From an uncultured Oscillospiraceae bacterium (lineage in GTDB: Bacteria; Bacillota; Clostridia; Oscillospirales; Oscillospiraceae), in the NCBI GenBank assembly GCA_910585735.1, contig CAJUEU010000059.1, positions 1,878 to 7,653 of the forward strand: a stretch of DNA of 5,776 bases. Reading direction: 5' to 3'. The notes under the pieces were generated by a model that saw only the letters and a list, made by a program, of their open reading frames with translations, ran no database searches and was not told the origin of the DNA. Below, piece after piece: positions 1 to 5,554 of the stretch. Every line of letters begins with the position of its first letter. Positions within the stretch are counted from its first letter, which is position 1. The position numbers and the translations under genes were made by a program.

Positions 1-175
1 GATTGGCCGGGTCCTGCTCATGAAGTTTGCTGAGCAGTGTGCCGACATTGCGGTGATGGACAAGGACCCCAAGCTGGAGGGCCGCTTCATGTCGATCACT
101 CTTTCCGTTAAGGCGGTGAAAGAGCCCAAAAAGCAGCCCAAGCAAGAGAAAACTGAGACCGAAGCAAATCAATGA
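1..175 (+). CDS. infC: Translation initiation factor IF-3, C-terminal part (partial, 5' end outside window)
   Basis: The window opens inside this gene; the reading frame starts at base 2 and gives 57 residues before a TGA at 173-175. The visible part matches the end of the IF-3 C-terminal domain, the part that binds the 30S platform: a helix with LLMKFAEQCAD, then the strand pair around DPKLEGRFMSITLSVK. IF-3 prevents premature subunit joining and checks start-codon and initiator-tRNA selection. The protein continues about 18 residues past the usual end of the fold as a Lys/Glu/Gln-rich tail (EPKKQPKQEKTETEANQ), probably disordered. Its position directly before rpmI and rplT is the classic infC-rpmI-rplT order, which supports the call. 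The operon's leader, where L20-mediated autoregulation would act in Firmicutes, lies outside the window. Confidence 0.93.
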   Translation, partial: IGRVLLMKFAEQCADIAVMDKDPKLEGRFMSITLSVKAVKEPKKQPKQEKTETEANQ

Positions 176-191
176 CAAAGGAGAGTTAATT

Positions 192-395
192 ATGCCGAAG
201 CTGAAAACCCATACCGGGGCGAAGAAGAGATTCAACCTGACCAAGACCGGGAAGGTCAAGCGCGCCCACGCCTACAAGTCCCACCTGCTCAACGGGCACG
301 GGAAGGACACCAAGCGGAAGAGAGGCCTCCGCAAGGGCACCTATGCTGATGTGACCAATGCGGCCACCATCAAAAAGATGATCCCTTACAAATAA
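192..395 (+). CDS. rpmI: 50S ribosomal protein L35 (bL35)
   Basis: This is a complete 67-residue, strongly basic protein, close to the family's usual 64-66 residues. It begins with the family signature MPKLKTHTGAKKRF and has the expected Lys/Arg-rich middle (KTGKVKRAHAYKSHLL, then KRKRGLRKGTY) and the C-terminal IKKMIPYK. bL35 is a small protein of the large ribosomal subunit and binds 23S rRNA in the cytoplasm. The ATG is preceded by AAAGGAGAG at 177-185, with 8 nt between AAGGAG and the start. It begins 16 nt after the infC stop and ends 38 nt before rplT, so the three genes are almost certainly cotranscribed. Confidence 0.98.
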   Translation: MPKLKTHTGAKKRFNLTKTGKVKRAHAYKSHLLNGHGKDTKRKRGLRKGTYADVTNAATIKKMIPYK

Positions 396-433
396 TCGAA
401 TACATTTACCAGATATAGGAGGTTTCAAATACT

Positions 434-790
434 ATGGCAAGAGTGAAAGGCGCGATGATGACGCGCAAGCGCAGAAATAAGACCCTGAAGCTGGCCAAGG
501 GCTACTGGGGTGCCAAAAGCAAGCACTTCAAGATGGCCAATGAGCAGGTGATGAAGTCCCTGAAGTACGCCTATGTGGGACGCCGCCTGAAGAAGCGTGA
601 CTTCCGCTCTCTGTGGATCACCCGTATTTCCGCGGGCTGCAAGATGAACGGGATGAACTATTCCACCTTTATGAACGGCCTGAAGAAGGCCAACGTGGCC
701 ATCAACCGTAAGATGTTGGCTGAGCTGGCCCTCAACGACCAGGCTGCCTTCACCCAGCTCACCGAGCTGGCCAAGAAGGCTCTGGGCTGA
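434..790 (+). CDS. rplT: 50S ribosomal protein L20 (bL20)
   Basis: This is a complete 118-residue basic protein, the normal length for bL20. Recognisable family blocks in order are MARVKGAMMTRKRR at the N-terminus (the long rRNA-penetrating extension), LKLAKGYWGAKSKHFK, the central KRDFRSLWITRISAG, and YSTFMNGLKKANVAINRKMLAELA in the globular C-terminal half. L20 is an early-assembly protein of the 50S subunit that binds 23S rRNA. In well-studied bacteria it also represses its own operon by binding the mRNA, but the relevant leader is not in view. The start is fixed by AGGAGGT at 417-423, 10 nt before the ATG. An intrinsic terminator begins 10 nt after the stop, so rplT is the last gene of its operon. 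Confidence 0.98.
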   Translation: MARVKGAMMTRKRRNKTLKLAKGYWGAKSKHFKMANEQVMKSLKYAYVGRRLKKRDFRSLWITRISAGCKMNGMNYSTFMNGLKKANVAINRKMLAELALNDQAAFTQLTELAKKALG

Positions 791-799
791 TTTTCACAG

Positions 800-834
800 A
801 AAGAGAGGCAGGAAATTTTCCTGTCTCTTTTTTT
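800..834 (+). terminator. Intrinsic terminator of the infC-rpmI-rplT operon
   Basis: The left arm AAAGAGA (800-806) pairs with TCTCTTT (824-830). Inside it, CAGGAAA (809-815) pairs with TTTCCTG (817-823), leaving a two-base GG bulge on the left side (807-808); the last A-T pairs near the tip probably open into the loop. The right arm runs into a T tract that continues to 834. Its place just after rplT and before the next promoter at 844 fits a rho-independent terminator. Confidence 0.9.
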
Positions 835-843
835 ATAAAACCC

Positions 844-874
844 TTGACTTTGACGTTACGTCATAGTTTATACT
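844..874 (+). promoter_or_regulatory. MerR-type promoter with 19-bp spacer for the TipAS regulator
   Basis: A -35 hexamer TTGACT (844-849) and a -10 hexamer TATACT (869-874) are each one base from consensus but lie 19 bp apart rather than 17. Overlong 19-20 bp spacers are the hallmark of promoters activated by MerR-family proteins, which bind in the spacer and untwist the DNA so that RNA polymerase can use both hexamers. The next gene encodes a MerR-family protein, so autoregulation is the natural reading. An overlapping TTGACG at 850-855 would leave only 13 bp to the -10 and is unlikely to be used. Transcription would start near 881, leaving a very short leader. Confidence 0.8.
847..867 (+). 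promoter_or_regulatory. Palindromic operator, probable binding site of the downstream MerR/TipAS protein
   Basis: The core TGACGTTACGTCA (851-863) is a perfect 6+1+6 palindrome centred on base 857. After one mismatched pair (850/864) the symmetry continues with ACT (847-849) against AGT (865-867), giving 9 of 10 matched pairs over 21 bp. It lies almost wholly in the 19-bp promoter spacer and overlaps the end of the -35 hexamer, exactly where MerR-family dimers bind. Assigning it to the adjacent regulator is inference from position. Confidence 0.75.
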
Positions 875-898
875 CTCTTTTGTCAGGAGGGATGAGAT

Positions 899-1660
899 AT
901 GGAATACACCGTCAACGCCCTGGCCCAGCTGGCCAGGCTCACCCCACGCACCCTGCGCTGGTACGACAGGGAGGGGCTTTTGAAGCCTTGCCGGGTCACT
1001 GAAGCAGGCTACCGAATTTATGGTCCCAAGGAGGTGGACCGGCTTCAGGAGATTCTGCTCTACCGGGAGTTGGACCTTCCACTGGAGAAGATACGGGCTA
1101 TCCTGGATTCCCCCGGCTTTGACCGAAAGGCGGCGCTGCAGAGTCACCTGACGGCATTGCGGGAGAAAAGGACGAGGCTGGATGGACTGATTGAGACGGT
1201 GGAGCGAACCCTGCTGAGCGAGAAAGGGGAGATCACTATGACAGACAAGGAAAAGTTCCATGCCTTCAAAGTCGGGCTGGTGGCCCGGAACGAGGAAAAG
1301 TATGGTATGGAAGTAAAGGAGAAGTACGGGGAGGCTACCTTGAAGGAGAGCGGTGACAAGCTGATGGGATTAACAGAAGAAGCCTATCAGGAGTGGAAGA
1401 CTCTGGAGGAAGAAATATTATCCGCCCTGGCCACCGCCGTTCAGAAAGGGGAGCCCCCCGCCGGGGTGGAGGGGGCGCGTATCGCTCTGCTCCACTGCCG
1501 GTGGCTGGACTTTACTCTGCCGAGTTGTACCCCACAGATCCAGATGGGGTTGGCGGAAATGTATGTGGCAGACCAGCGGTTCACCGACTATTATGACCGG
1601 GAGACACCCGGTTGTGCCCGGTTTCTCCGGGAAGCTGTGGCAGCCATGGTTGGGGAATGA
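899..1660 (+). CDS. MerR-family transcriptional regulator with C-terminal TipAS-type ligand-binding domain
   Basis: This complete 253-residue protein has two parts. Residues 1-70 are a MerR winged helix-turn-helix, with the signature TPRTLRWYDREGLLKP at 15-30, GYRIY at 37-41 and a second helical part around LPLEKIRAIL. Residues about 75-113 form a charged helix (the dimerisation coiled coil in this family), and residues about 114-253 resemble the TipAS domain, including MGLAEMYVADQRFTDYYD and the closing FLREAVAAM. TipAS domains (Streptomyces TipAL, Bacillus Mta and SkgA relatives) bind antibiotics or other hydrophobic ligands and turn on transcription. Cysteines at 200, 210 and 239 lie in this domain; in TipAS a cysteine captures thiopeptides, and C210 in the SCTPQ context is a candidate equivalent, but this is unproven. 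AGGAGG at 885-890 sits 8 nt before the ATG. The gene has its own promoter and terminator, and no efflux or resistance gene is adjacent, so its targets are probably elsewhere. The ligand cannot be told from sequence. Confidence 0.9.
   Translation: MEYTVNALAQLARLTPRTLRWYDREGLLKPCRVTEAGYRIYGPKEVDRLQEILLYRELDLPLEKIRAILDSPGFDRKAALQSHLTALREKRTRLDGLIETVERTLLSEKGEITMTDKEKFHAFKVGLVARNEEKYGMEVKEKYGEATLKESGDKLMGLTEEAYQEWKTLEEEILSALATAVQKGEPPAGVEGARIALLHCRWLDFTLPSCTPQIQMGLAEMYVADQRFTDYYDRETPGCARFLREAVAAMVGE
1223..1231 (+). promoter_or_regulatory. Internal ribosome binding site inside the MerR/TipAS gene
   Basis: AAAGGGGAG ends 6 nt before an in-frame ATG at 1238-1240 (codon 114), a good Shine-Dalgarno distance. 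It lies precisely between the DNA-binding/coiled-coil part and the TipAS domain. The purine-rich codons (SEKGEI) could produce such a motif by chance, so its use is inferred. Confidence 0.5.
1238..1660 (+). other. Possible in-frame internal gene product: free TipAS ligand-binding domain (140 aa)
   Basis: Starting from the internal ATG at codon 114 (MTDKEKFHAFK), the same frame encodes a 140-residue product comprising the whole TipAS domain without the DNA-binding part. In Streptomyces lividans, tipA is known to yield both a 253-residue TipAL and a 144-residue TipAS from an internal start. Here the parent is also 253 residues, the domain boundary falls at an equivalent place, and a Shine-Dalgarno match precedes the ATG. 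A free domain would titrate ligand and modulate the regulator. This is an inference by analogy; no expression evidence is available. Confidence 0.45.
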
Positions 1661-1669
1661 GGAAAAACG

Positions 1670-1709
1670 AAAGAAAAACGGAAGGACATCTGTCCTTCCG
1701 TTTTTCTTT
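1670..1709 (+). terminator. Strong intrinsic terminator after the MerR/TipAS gene (potentially bidirectional)
   Basis: A perfect 19-bp inverted repeat (1670-1688 against 1691-1709) encloses only TC, so the hairpin realistically has about 18 pairs with a four-base loop. The GC-rich centre is CGGAAGGACA against TGTCCTTCCG. The outer right arm is T-rich (TTTTTCTTTT) and the outer left arm A-rich, so it should stop transcription on the + strand and could also act on the other. It begins 10 nt after the regulator's stop and lies upstream of the polA promoter, isolating the regulator as a single-gene unit. Confidence 0.93.
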
Positions 1710-1728
1710 TCCTTGAGGGTGTTTCTTC

Positions 1729-1757
1729 TTGCTACTTCTGGGGAAAAATGGTATACT
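1729..1757 (+). promoter_or_regulatory. Probable sigma-A promoter for the polA-rimI-GNAT-tsaD unit
   Basis: TTGCTA (1729-1734) and TATACT (1752-1757) are separated by an ideal 17 bp, and a TG at 1749-1750 one base before the -10 gives an extended -10 element. It follows the preceding terminator and lies about 40 nt upstream of the polA start, giving a leader of roughly 34 nt. The spacing and extended -10 make this a convincing housekeeping promoter, though it is not experimentally shown. Confidence 0.75.
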
Positions 1758-1773
1758 GATAAAAATGATTATC
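1758..1773 (+). repeat. Short inverted repeat at the predicted polA transcription start
   Basis: GATAA (1758-1762) and TTATC (1769-1773) are complementary arms separated by 6 nt, just after the -10 hexamer and spanning the predicted start point near 1764. The position is where a repressor could bind, but the arms are short and AT-rich, so chance is a real alternative. Confidence 0.3.
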
Positions 1774-1784
1774 GGATCTCGCTG

Positions 1785-1790
1785 GGAGGA
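1785..1790 (+). promoter_or_regulatory. Ribosome binding site that fixes the polA start
   Basis: GGAGGA ends 7 nt before the ATG at 1798. The open frame extends upstream to a TTG at 1729, but that codon lies within the -35 hexamer of the promoter and has no ribosome binding site, so the longer version is rejected. Confidence 0.85.
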
Positions 1791-1797
1791 AGCATTT

Positions 1798-4479
1798 ATG
1801 AAGCTCATGGTCTTGGACGGCAACTCCATTGTTAACCGCGCTTTTTACGGGGTACACATGCTTACCACCCGGGAGGGTCTGCCCACCAATGCGGTATTTG
1901 GTTTTGTGAATATCCTACTCAAGCTCATAGAGGAGGAAAAACCAGACGCCCTGTGCTGTACCTTCGACTTGAAAGCGCCCACCTTCCGGCATTTACAGTA
2001 TGAGGGCTATAAGGCCCAGCGGAAGGGGATGCCTGAGGAGCTGGCCCAGCAGATGCCCGTTTTGAAGGAAATGCTGGATGCGATGAATATCCCCCGCTAC
2101 GAGCTGGAGGGGTGGGAGGCCGACGACCTTATCGGCACGATCTCCCAGCGCTGCGAGGAGGCGGGGTGGGAGACCGTTGTGGTCACCGGGGATAAGGATT
2201 CTCTCCAGTTGGTAGACGACAGGGTCACTGTGAAGCTGGTTTCCACCCGTATGGGCCAGACCACCACCAAAGACGTAACTCCGGCGGTTTTCCGGGAAGA
2301 ATATGGCTTTGATCCTATCCATATCATAGATTTGAAGGCCCTTATGGGGGATTCCTCAGATAACATCCCTGGGGTGAAAGGCATAGGGGAAAAGACAGCC
2401 ATGGGGCTTGTCCAGCTCTACCACTCCATCGACCGTCTTTATGACCACATGCCCGACATTTGCCAGGCACCCGATACCCCTGCCAAGCCTGCTGTGGTGA
2501 AGAAGCTAACCGAAGGGGAAGGGGACGCCCGTATGTCCTACGACCTGGCCACCATCCGCCGGAACGCTCCTTTGGTTTTTTTGCCTGAGGACGCATTGCG
2601 GAAGGCGCCAAACAGCCCCGTACTTTATGAGCTCCTTCTCAAGCTGGAATTTGCCAAGCTGATTGATAAGTTGGGGCTTCACCCCGGACCGACGGGAGGA
2701 GAGGCCCAGGCTTCTGCCTTGGAATGTACCTGTGAGAGTGAGATGGTAGAGAGCCGGGAGCGGATGGAGGAGCTGCTGACGCTATGGAGAGGAAAGGACT
2801 GCGTTGACCTTCTGGCGCTTCCCGGGCTGGATGTGGTATGCGTGGAGTGGGAGGAGAGCGAAAGTCTTTCCCGTGCCGCCCTCTTTTTTTCTGACAAGCT
2901 GCCCTGCCACAATGAATTTCTTCGGTGCCTTTTTGAAGACAGAGAGATCCATAAGGCCACCCACGGCCTGAAGGTGCTGTGGCGTGAGCTGTTGGCTGAG
3001 GGCATTGCTCCCGCTGGATTTGTTAGCGATACCGAATTGGCCGCCTATCTTCTTTCTCCTACCGACGGCAGCTATGACTTGGACAAGCTGGCCATGACCT
3101 ACTTCAAGTACCAAATTGAGCCCGCCAAGGTCTATTTGGCTCACGATGCTTTTGCGCCCCTTTCTGACCACACTGTCCCTTTGGCGGCGCTCATGTCTCA
3201 CTGCGCCTGGCTCAGGGCCCTGCGGCGGGAGTTGGAGCCCCGGTTGCAAAATTTGGACATGTGGGAGCTCTATCAGACGGTGGAGCTGCCTCTCTGCGCT
3301 GTGCTGGCCGAGATGGAGTGCTTTGGAGTGCTGGTGGACCGAAAGGCTCTGCGGGAGTTTGGGGCTATGCTGGAGGAGCGGCTTGCCACTGACGAACAGG
3401 CCATCTACGATTTAGCGGGGAGCCAGTTTAACATCAATTCCACGCAGCAGCTTGGCAAGGTGCTTTTTGAGGATTTGGGCTTGCCTCCGGTAAAGAAGAC
3501 CAAGACGGGATATTCCACCAACGCTGAGGTACTGGAAAAGCTCCGAGGTCGTCACCCCATCATTGAGCTGATTTTAGAGTACCGGCAGTATGCCAAGCTG
3601 AAATCCACCTACGTGGACGGGCTGGGGAAGGTGATCGAAGAGGACGGACGCATCCGTACCTCCTTCCAGAACACGGTCACTGCCACCGGGCGGCTTTCCT
3701 CCACCGAGCCTAATCTGCAGAATATCCCAGTGCGAACTGAGCTGGGGGCTCGGCTGAGGTACATGTTTACCGCTCCTCCGGGCCATATGCTGGTGGACGC
3801 CGACTATTCCCAAATTGAGCTGCGTCTTCTGGCCCACATTGCGGACGATAAGGCTATGCAGGAGGCTTTCCGTTCCGGGGAGGATGTCCATACCGCAACC
3901 GCCGCCCAGGTTTTTGGTGTGGCGCCTCGGGAGGTCACCCACGAGATGCGCCGCCACGCAAAAGCGGTGAATTTCGGCATTGTCTATGGCATCTCGGCTT
4001 TTTCCCTGTCCGACGATATCGGAGTGAGCGTAGCCGAAGCTAAGGCCTATATGGAGCGGTATTTTGCTACCTTCCCCGGTGTGGCCGCCTATCAGGCCTG
4101 TGTGGTGGAGGAGGCTAAGGAGCAGGGTTACGTCTCTACCCTTATGGGACGAAGACGGTGGCTGCCCGAGCTGAAGTCCAGCAATTTCAACCTCCGCTCC
4201 TTTGGTGAGCGGGTAGCCCTCAATATGCCCATCCAAGGTACCGCCGCTGATGTGATCAAGTTGGCCATGCTCAAGGTGCGGGATGCCTTGAAGTCTGAGG
4301 GCCTGAAGGCCAGGCTTATCCTCCAGGTCCACGATGAGCTTATCGTGGAGTGCCCAGAGGAGGAGACTGAGCAAGTGCGGGCTTTGCTCACCCGTGAGAT
4401 GGAGAATGTGGTCAGCTATGCCGTGCCCCTCCGGGCAGAGGCCGGCGCGGGGAAAAACTGGGGGGAGGCCAAGGGATGA
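1798..4479 (+). CDS. polA: DNA polymerase I, with 5' nuclease and polymerase domains and a degenerate 3'-5' exonuclease domain
   Basis: This complete 893-residue enzyme removes RNA primers and fills gaps during Okazaki-fragment maturation and excision repair. Residues 1 to about 290 are the FEN-type 5' nuclease. Its metal-binding acidic residues are in place: D7, D57 (FDLKAPTF), E107/D109/D110 (EADDLIG), D132/D134 (TGDKDS) and D185/D188 (MGDSSDNIPG, at the start of the helix-three-turn-helix). Residues about 320-480 occupy the place of the proofreading domain but lack its acidic motifs. The polymerase domain follows: TATGRLSSTEPNLQNIP, motif A DYSQIELR with D669, motif B with R718, K722 and F726, and motif C VHDE with H845, D846 and E847. 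All these sit exactly 36 residues before their E. coli counterparts (D705, R754, K758, F762, D882), so this half is collinear and should be fully active. Phe at 726 is the usual ddNTP-discriminating residue. The stop overlaps the rimI start. Confidence 0.98.
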   Translation: MKLMVLDGNSIVNRAFYGVHMLTTREGLPTNAVFGFVNILLKLIEEEKPDALCCTFDLKAPTFRHLQYEGYKAQRKGMPEELAQQMPVLKEMLDAMNIPRYELEGWEADDLIGTISQRCEEAGWETVVVTGDKDSLQLVDDRVTVKLVSTRMGQTTTKDVTPAVFREEYGFDPIHIIDLKALMGDSSDNIPGVKGIGEKTAMGLVQLYHSIDRLYDHMPDICQAPDTPAKPAVVKKLTEGEGDARMSYDLATIRRNAPLVFLPEDALRKAPNSPVLYELLLKLEFAKLIDKLGLHPGPTGGEAQASALECTCESEMVESRERMEELLTLWRGKDCVDLLALPGLDVVCVEWEESESLSRAALFFSDKLPCHNEFLRCLFEDREIHKATHGLKVLWRELLAEGIAPAGFVSDTELAAYLLSPTDGSYDLDKLAMTYFKYQIEPAKVYLAHDAFAPLSDHTVPLAALMSHCAWLRALRRELEPRLQNLDMWELYQTVELPLCAVLAEMECFGVLVDRKALREFGAMLEERLATDEQAIYDLAGSQFNINSTQQLGKVLFEDLGLPPVKKTKTGYSTNAEVLEKLRGRHPIIELILEYRQYAKLKSTYVDGLGKVIEEDGRIRTSFQNTVTATGRLSSTEPNLQNIPVRTELGARLRYMFTAPPGHMLVDADYSQIELRLLAHIADDKAMQEAFRSGEDVHTATAAQVFGVAPREVTHEMRRHAKAVNFGIVYGISAFSLSDDIGVSVAEAKAYMERYFATFPGVAAYQACVVEEAKEQGYVSTLMGRRRWLPELKSSNFNLRSFGERVALNMPIQGTAADVIKLAMLKVRDALKSEGLKARLILQVHDELIVECPEEETEQVRALLTREMENVVSYAVPLRAEAGAGKNWGEAKG

Positions 4480-4949
4480 GCATGAAGAATTATAAATTGG
4501 TCCCCATGGATAAGTCACATATAAAGGAAATCGCTCAAATTGAACGGGAGTGCTTTTCCGACCCCTGGAGTGAGGCCGCATTGGAGGAGGAGCTTTACAA
4601 TCCTTTGGCCTCCTTCATTGTGGCCCAGCGGCCCGACGGGGCGGTACTGGGCTATGCCGGGCTCCATGCCGTCATAGACGAGGGGTATCTGGACAACATT
4701 GCCGTCCGGGCTGATTACCGTGGCAACGGCATTGCGGACGACTTGCTTGATGTGTTCGTTCGTTTTGGCAGGGAGCACCTGGCCTTCCTGACTCTGGAGG
4801 TCCGGCCCACCAACGAGCCCGCCATCCAGCTTTACTATAAGCATGGTTTTGCCCAGGTGGGTCGCCGAAAGGACTATTACCAGCATCCCAGGGAGGACGC
4901 CATTATTATGACACTGGAGTTTGGCAATGGAACTGAAACGACTGAATAA
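4476..4949 (+). CDS. rimI: Ribosomal protein bS18 N-alanine acetyltransferase (GNAT family)
   Basis: This complete 157-residue protein has the normal RimI length and fold. It acetylates N-terminal residues using acetyl-CoA; the best known target is ribosomal protein S18. Visible features are FSDPWS at 27-32 (substrate-side loop typical of RimI), LDNIAVRADYRGNGIA at 72-87 with the RGNGIA acetyl-CoA pyrophosphate loop, LEVRPTNEPAIQLYYKHGF at 107-125, and RRKDYY at 130-135. E108 is the likely counterpart of the catalytic glutamate, and a tyrosine around 120-121 or 134-135 is the likely proton donor. The ATG overlaps the polA stop as ATGA, with GGAGG at 4464-4468 seven nt upstream. A second ATG at 4482, six nt after AAGGG, is a possible alternative that would shorten the protein by two residues. 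Linkage to tsaD is common and supports the name. Confidence 0.9.
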   Translation: MSMKNYKLVPMDKSHIKEIAQIERECFSDPWSEAALEEELYNPLASFIVAQRPDGAVLGYAGLHAVIDEGYLDNIAVRADYRGNGIADDLLDVFVRFGREHLAFLTLEVRPTNEPAIQLYYKHGFAQVGRRKDYYQHPREDAIIMTLEFGNGTETTE

Positions 4950-5529
4950 AAAAGAACTGACAAAGCTCTACCAAAGTGAGATGGTCTATGACTTCCCCAA
5001 ATCCGAGCTAAAGCCCCTGTCCGGGATGCTCCGGCTCATGGATCTGGACCGCTATGAGCCTCTGCTGGCTCAAAAGGATGGGGAGGCGGTGGGGTATGCC
5101 ATCATGTGGTTGCCACAGAGCGGAGAGGGGGCCTTGCTGGAGTATCTGGGTATCCTTCGGGGCAAGCGGAACAGTGGCCTGGGAACGGCCCTTTTGGCCC
5201 AGTTAGGGGAGCGGTACGGCCAGCTCTTTGGGGAGGTGGAGGCCCCAGATTCCGCCGACCCGGTGGAAAACGACCTCCGCCGCCACCGGGTGGGGTTTTA
5301 TCTCCGCAATGGATTCCGGGTGCTGGACTATGAATGCGCCCTATTCGGGGTCCATTTCAACTGTATCTATTTCGGTCCGGAGACCGATGACCGTAAGGTG
5401 GAATCCCTCCACCGAAGTGTCTACGCCGACTATTTCTCCCCGGCCCATTTTGAGCGGTATATTCAGCTTCCACTGGCTCCAGGTGAGAAGGTGAAGCCTT
5501 CCCCGGAGTGGGTGGAGGAAGGGCCCTGA
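4927..5529 (+). CDS. GNAT-family N-acetyltransferase, substrate unknown
   Basis: This complete 200-residue cytoplasmic acetyltransferase starts at the ATG at 4927, chosen because GGAG at 4916-4919 lies 7 nt upstream; the in-frame TTG at 4921 would be only one base after that motif. It overlaps the end of rimI by 23 nt, implying translational coupling. The GNAT core is clear: GYAIMWLP strand at 56-63, EYLGILRGKRNSGLGTALL at 72-90 with the RNSGLG acetyl-CoA loop, and the late GNAT element HRVGFYLRNGFRVLDYE at 120-136. The C-terminal 60 residues (from about 140) go beyond the core and contain aromatic-rich segments (SVYADYF, HFERYIQLP). It is not a close copy of RimI, since it lacks the RimI substrate loop. 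Its substrate cannot be inferred, though its place between rimI and tsaD suggests a translation-linked or simply co-expressed role. Confidence 0.85.
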   Translation: MELKRLNKKELTKLYQSEMVYDFPKSELKPLSGMLRLMDLDRYEPLLAQKDGEAVGYAIMWLPQSGEGALLEYLGILRGKRNSGLGTALLAQLGERYGQLFGEVEAPDSADPVENDLRRHRVGFYLRNGFRVLDYECALFGVHFNCIYFGPETDDRKVESLHRSVYADYFSPAHFERYIQLPLAPGEKVKPSPEWVEEGP

Positions 5530-5554
5530 CCACAGAGAGAAGGGAGAGTTTCCC

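Noticed and set aside
833..1261. Minus-strand frame of 142 codons opposite the MerR/TipAS gene
   Set aside because: It is antisense to a clear MerR gene and its promoter, has low-complexity composition, and no start signals; judged a shadow.
1661..1680. Direct repeat of GAAAAACG before the regulator terminator
   Set aside because: The two copies (1662-1669 and 1673-1680) are short, A-rich, and the second is simply part of the terminator's left arm; no independent function can be supported.
1729..1797. Upstream in-frame extension of polA to a TTG start, adding 23 residues
   Set aside because: The extension overlaps the predicted -35/-10 promoter, has no ribosome binding site, and DNA polymerase I families begin at the MKLMVLDGNS-like segment that follows a good GGAGGA at 1785-1790.
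1563..1835. 90-codon plus-strand frame spanning the regulator's end, the terminator and the polA start
   Set aside because: It runs through a strong terminator hairpin and promoter, has no ribosome binding site, and its peptide resembles nothing; it is a chance frame.
2576..2890. Two runs of seven T (2576-2582 and 2884-2890) in polA as possible slippage sites
   Set aside because: The frame is intact on both sides, the protein is collinear with the family, and no stimulatory hairpin or alternative downstream frame was apparent. They look like Phe/Leu/Val codon runs.
3574..4581. 335-codon open frame on the minus strand opposite the polymerase domain
   Set aside because: It lies wholly antisense to the most conserved part of polA and the start of rimI, shows no recognisable domain, and is the kind of long shadow frame expected from the codon bias of a GC-rich gene.
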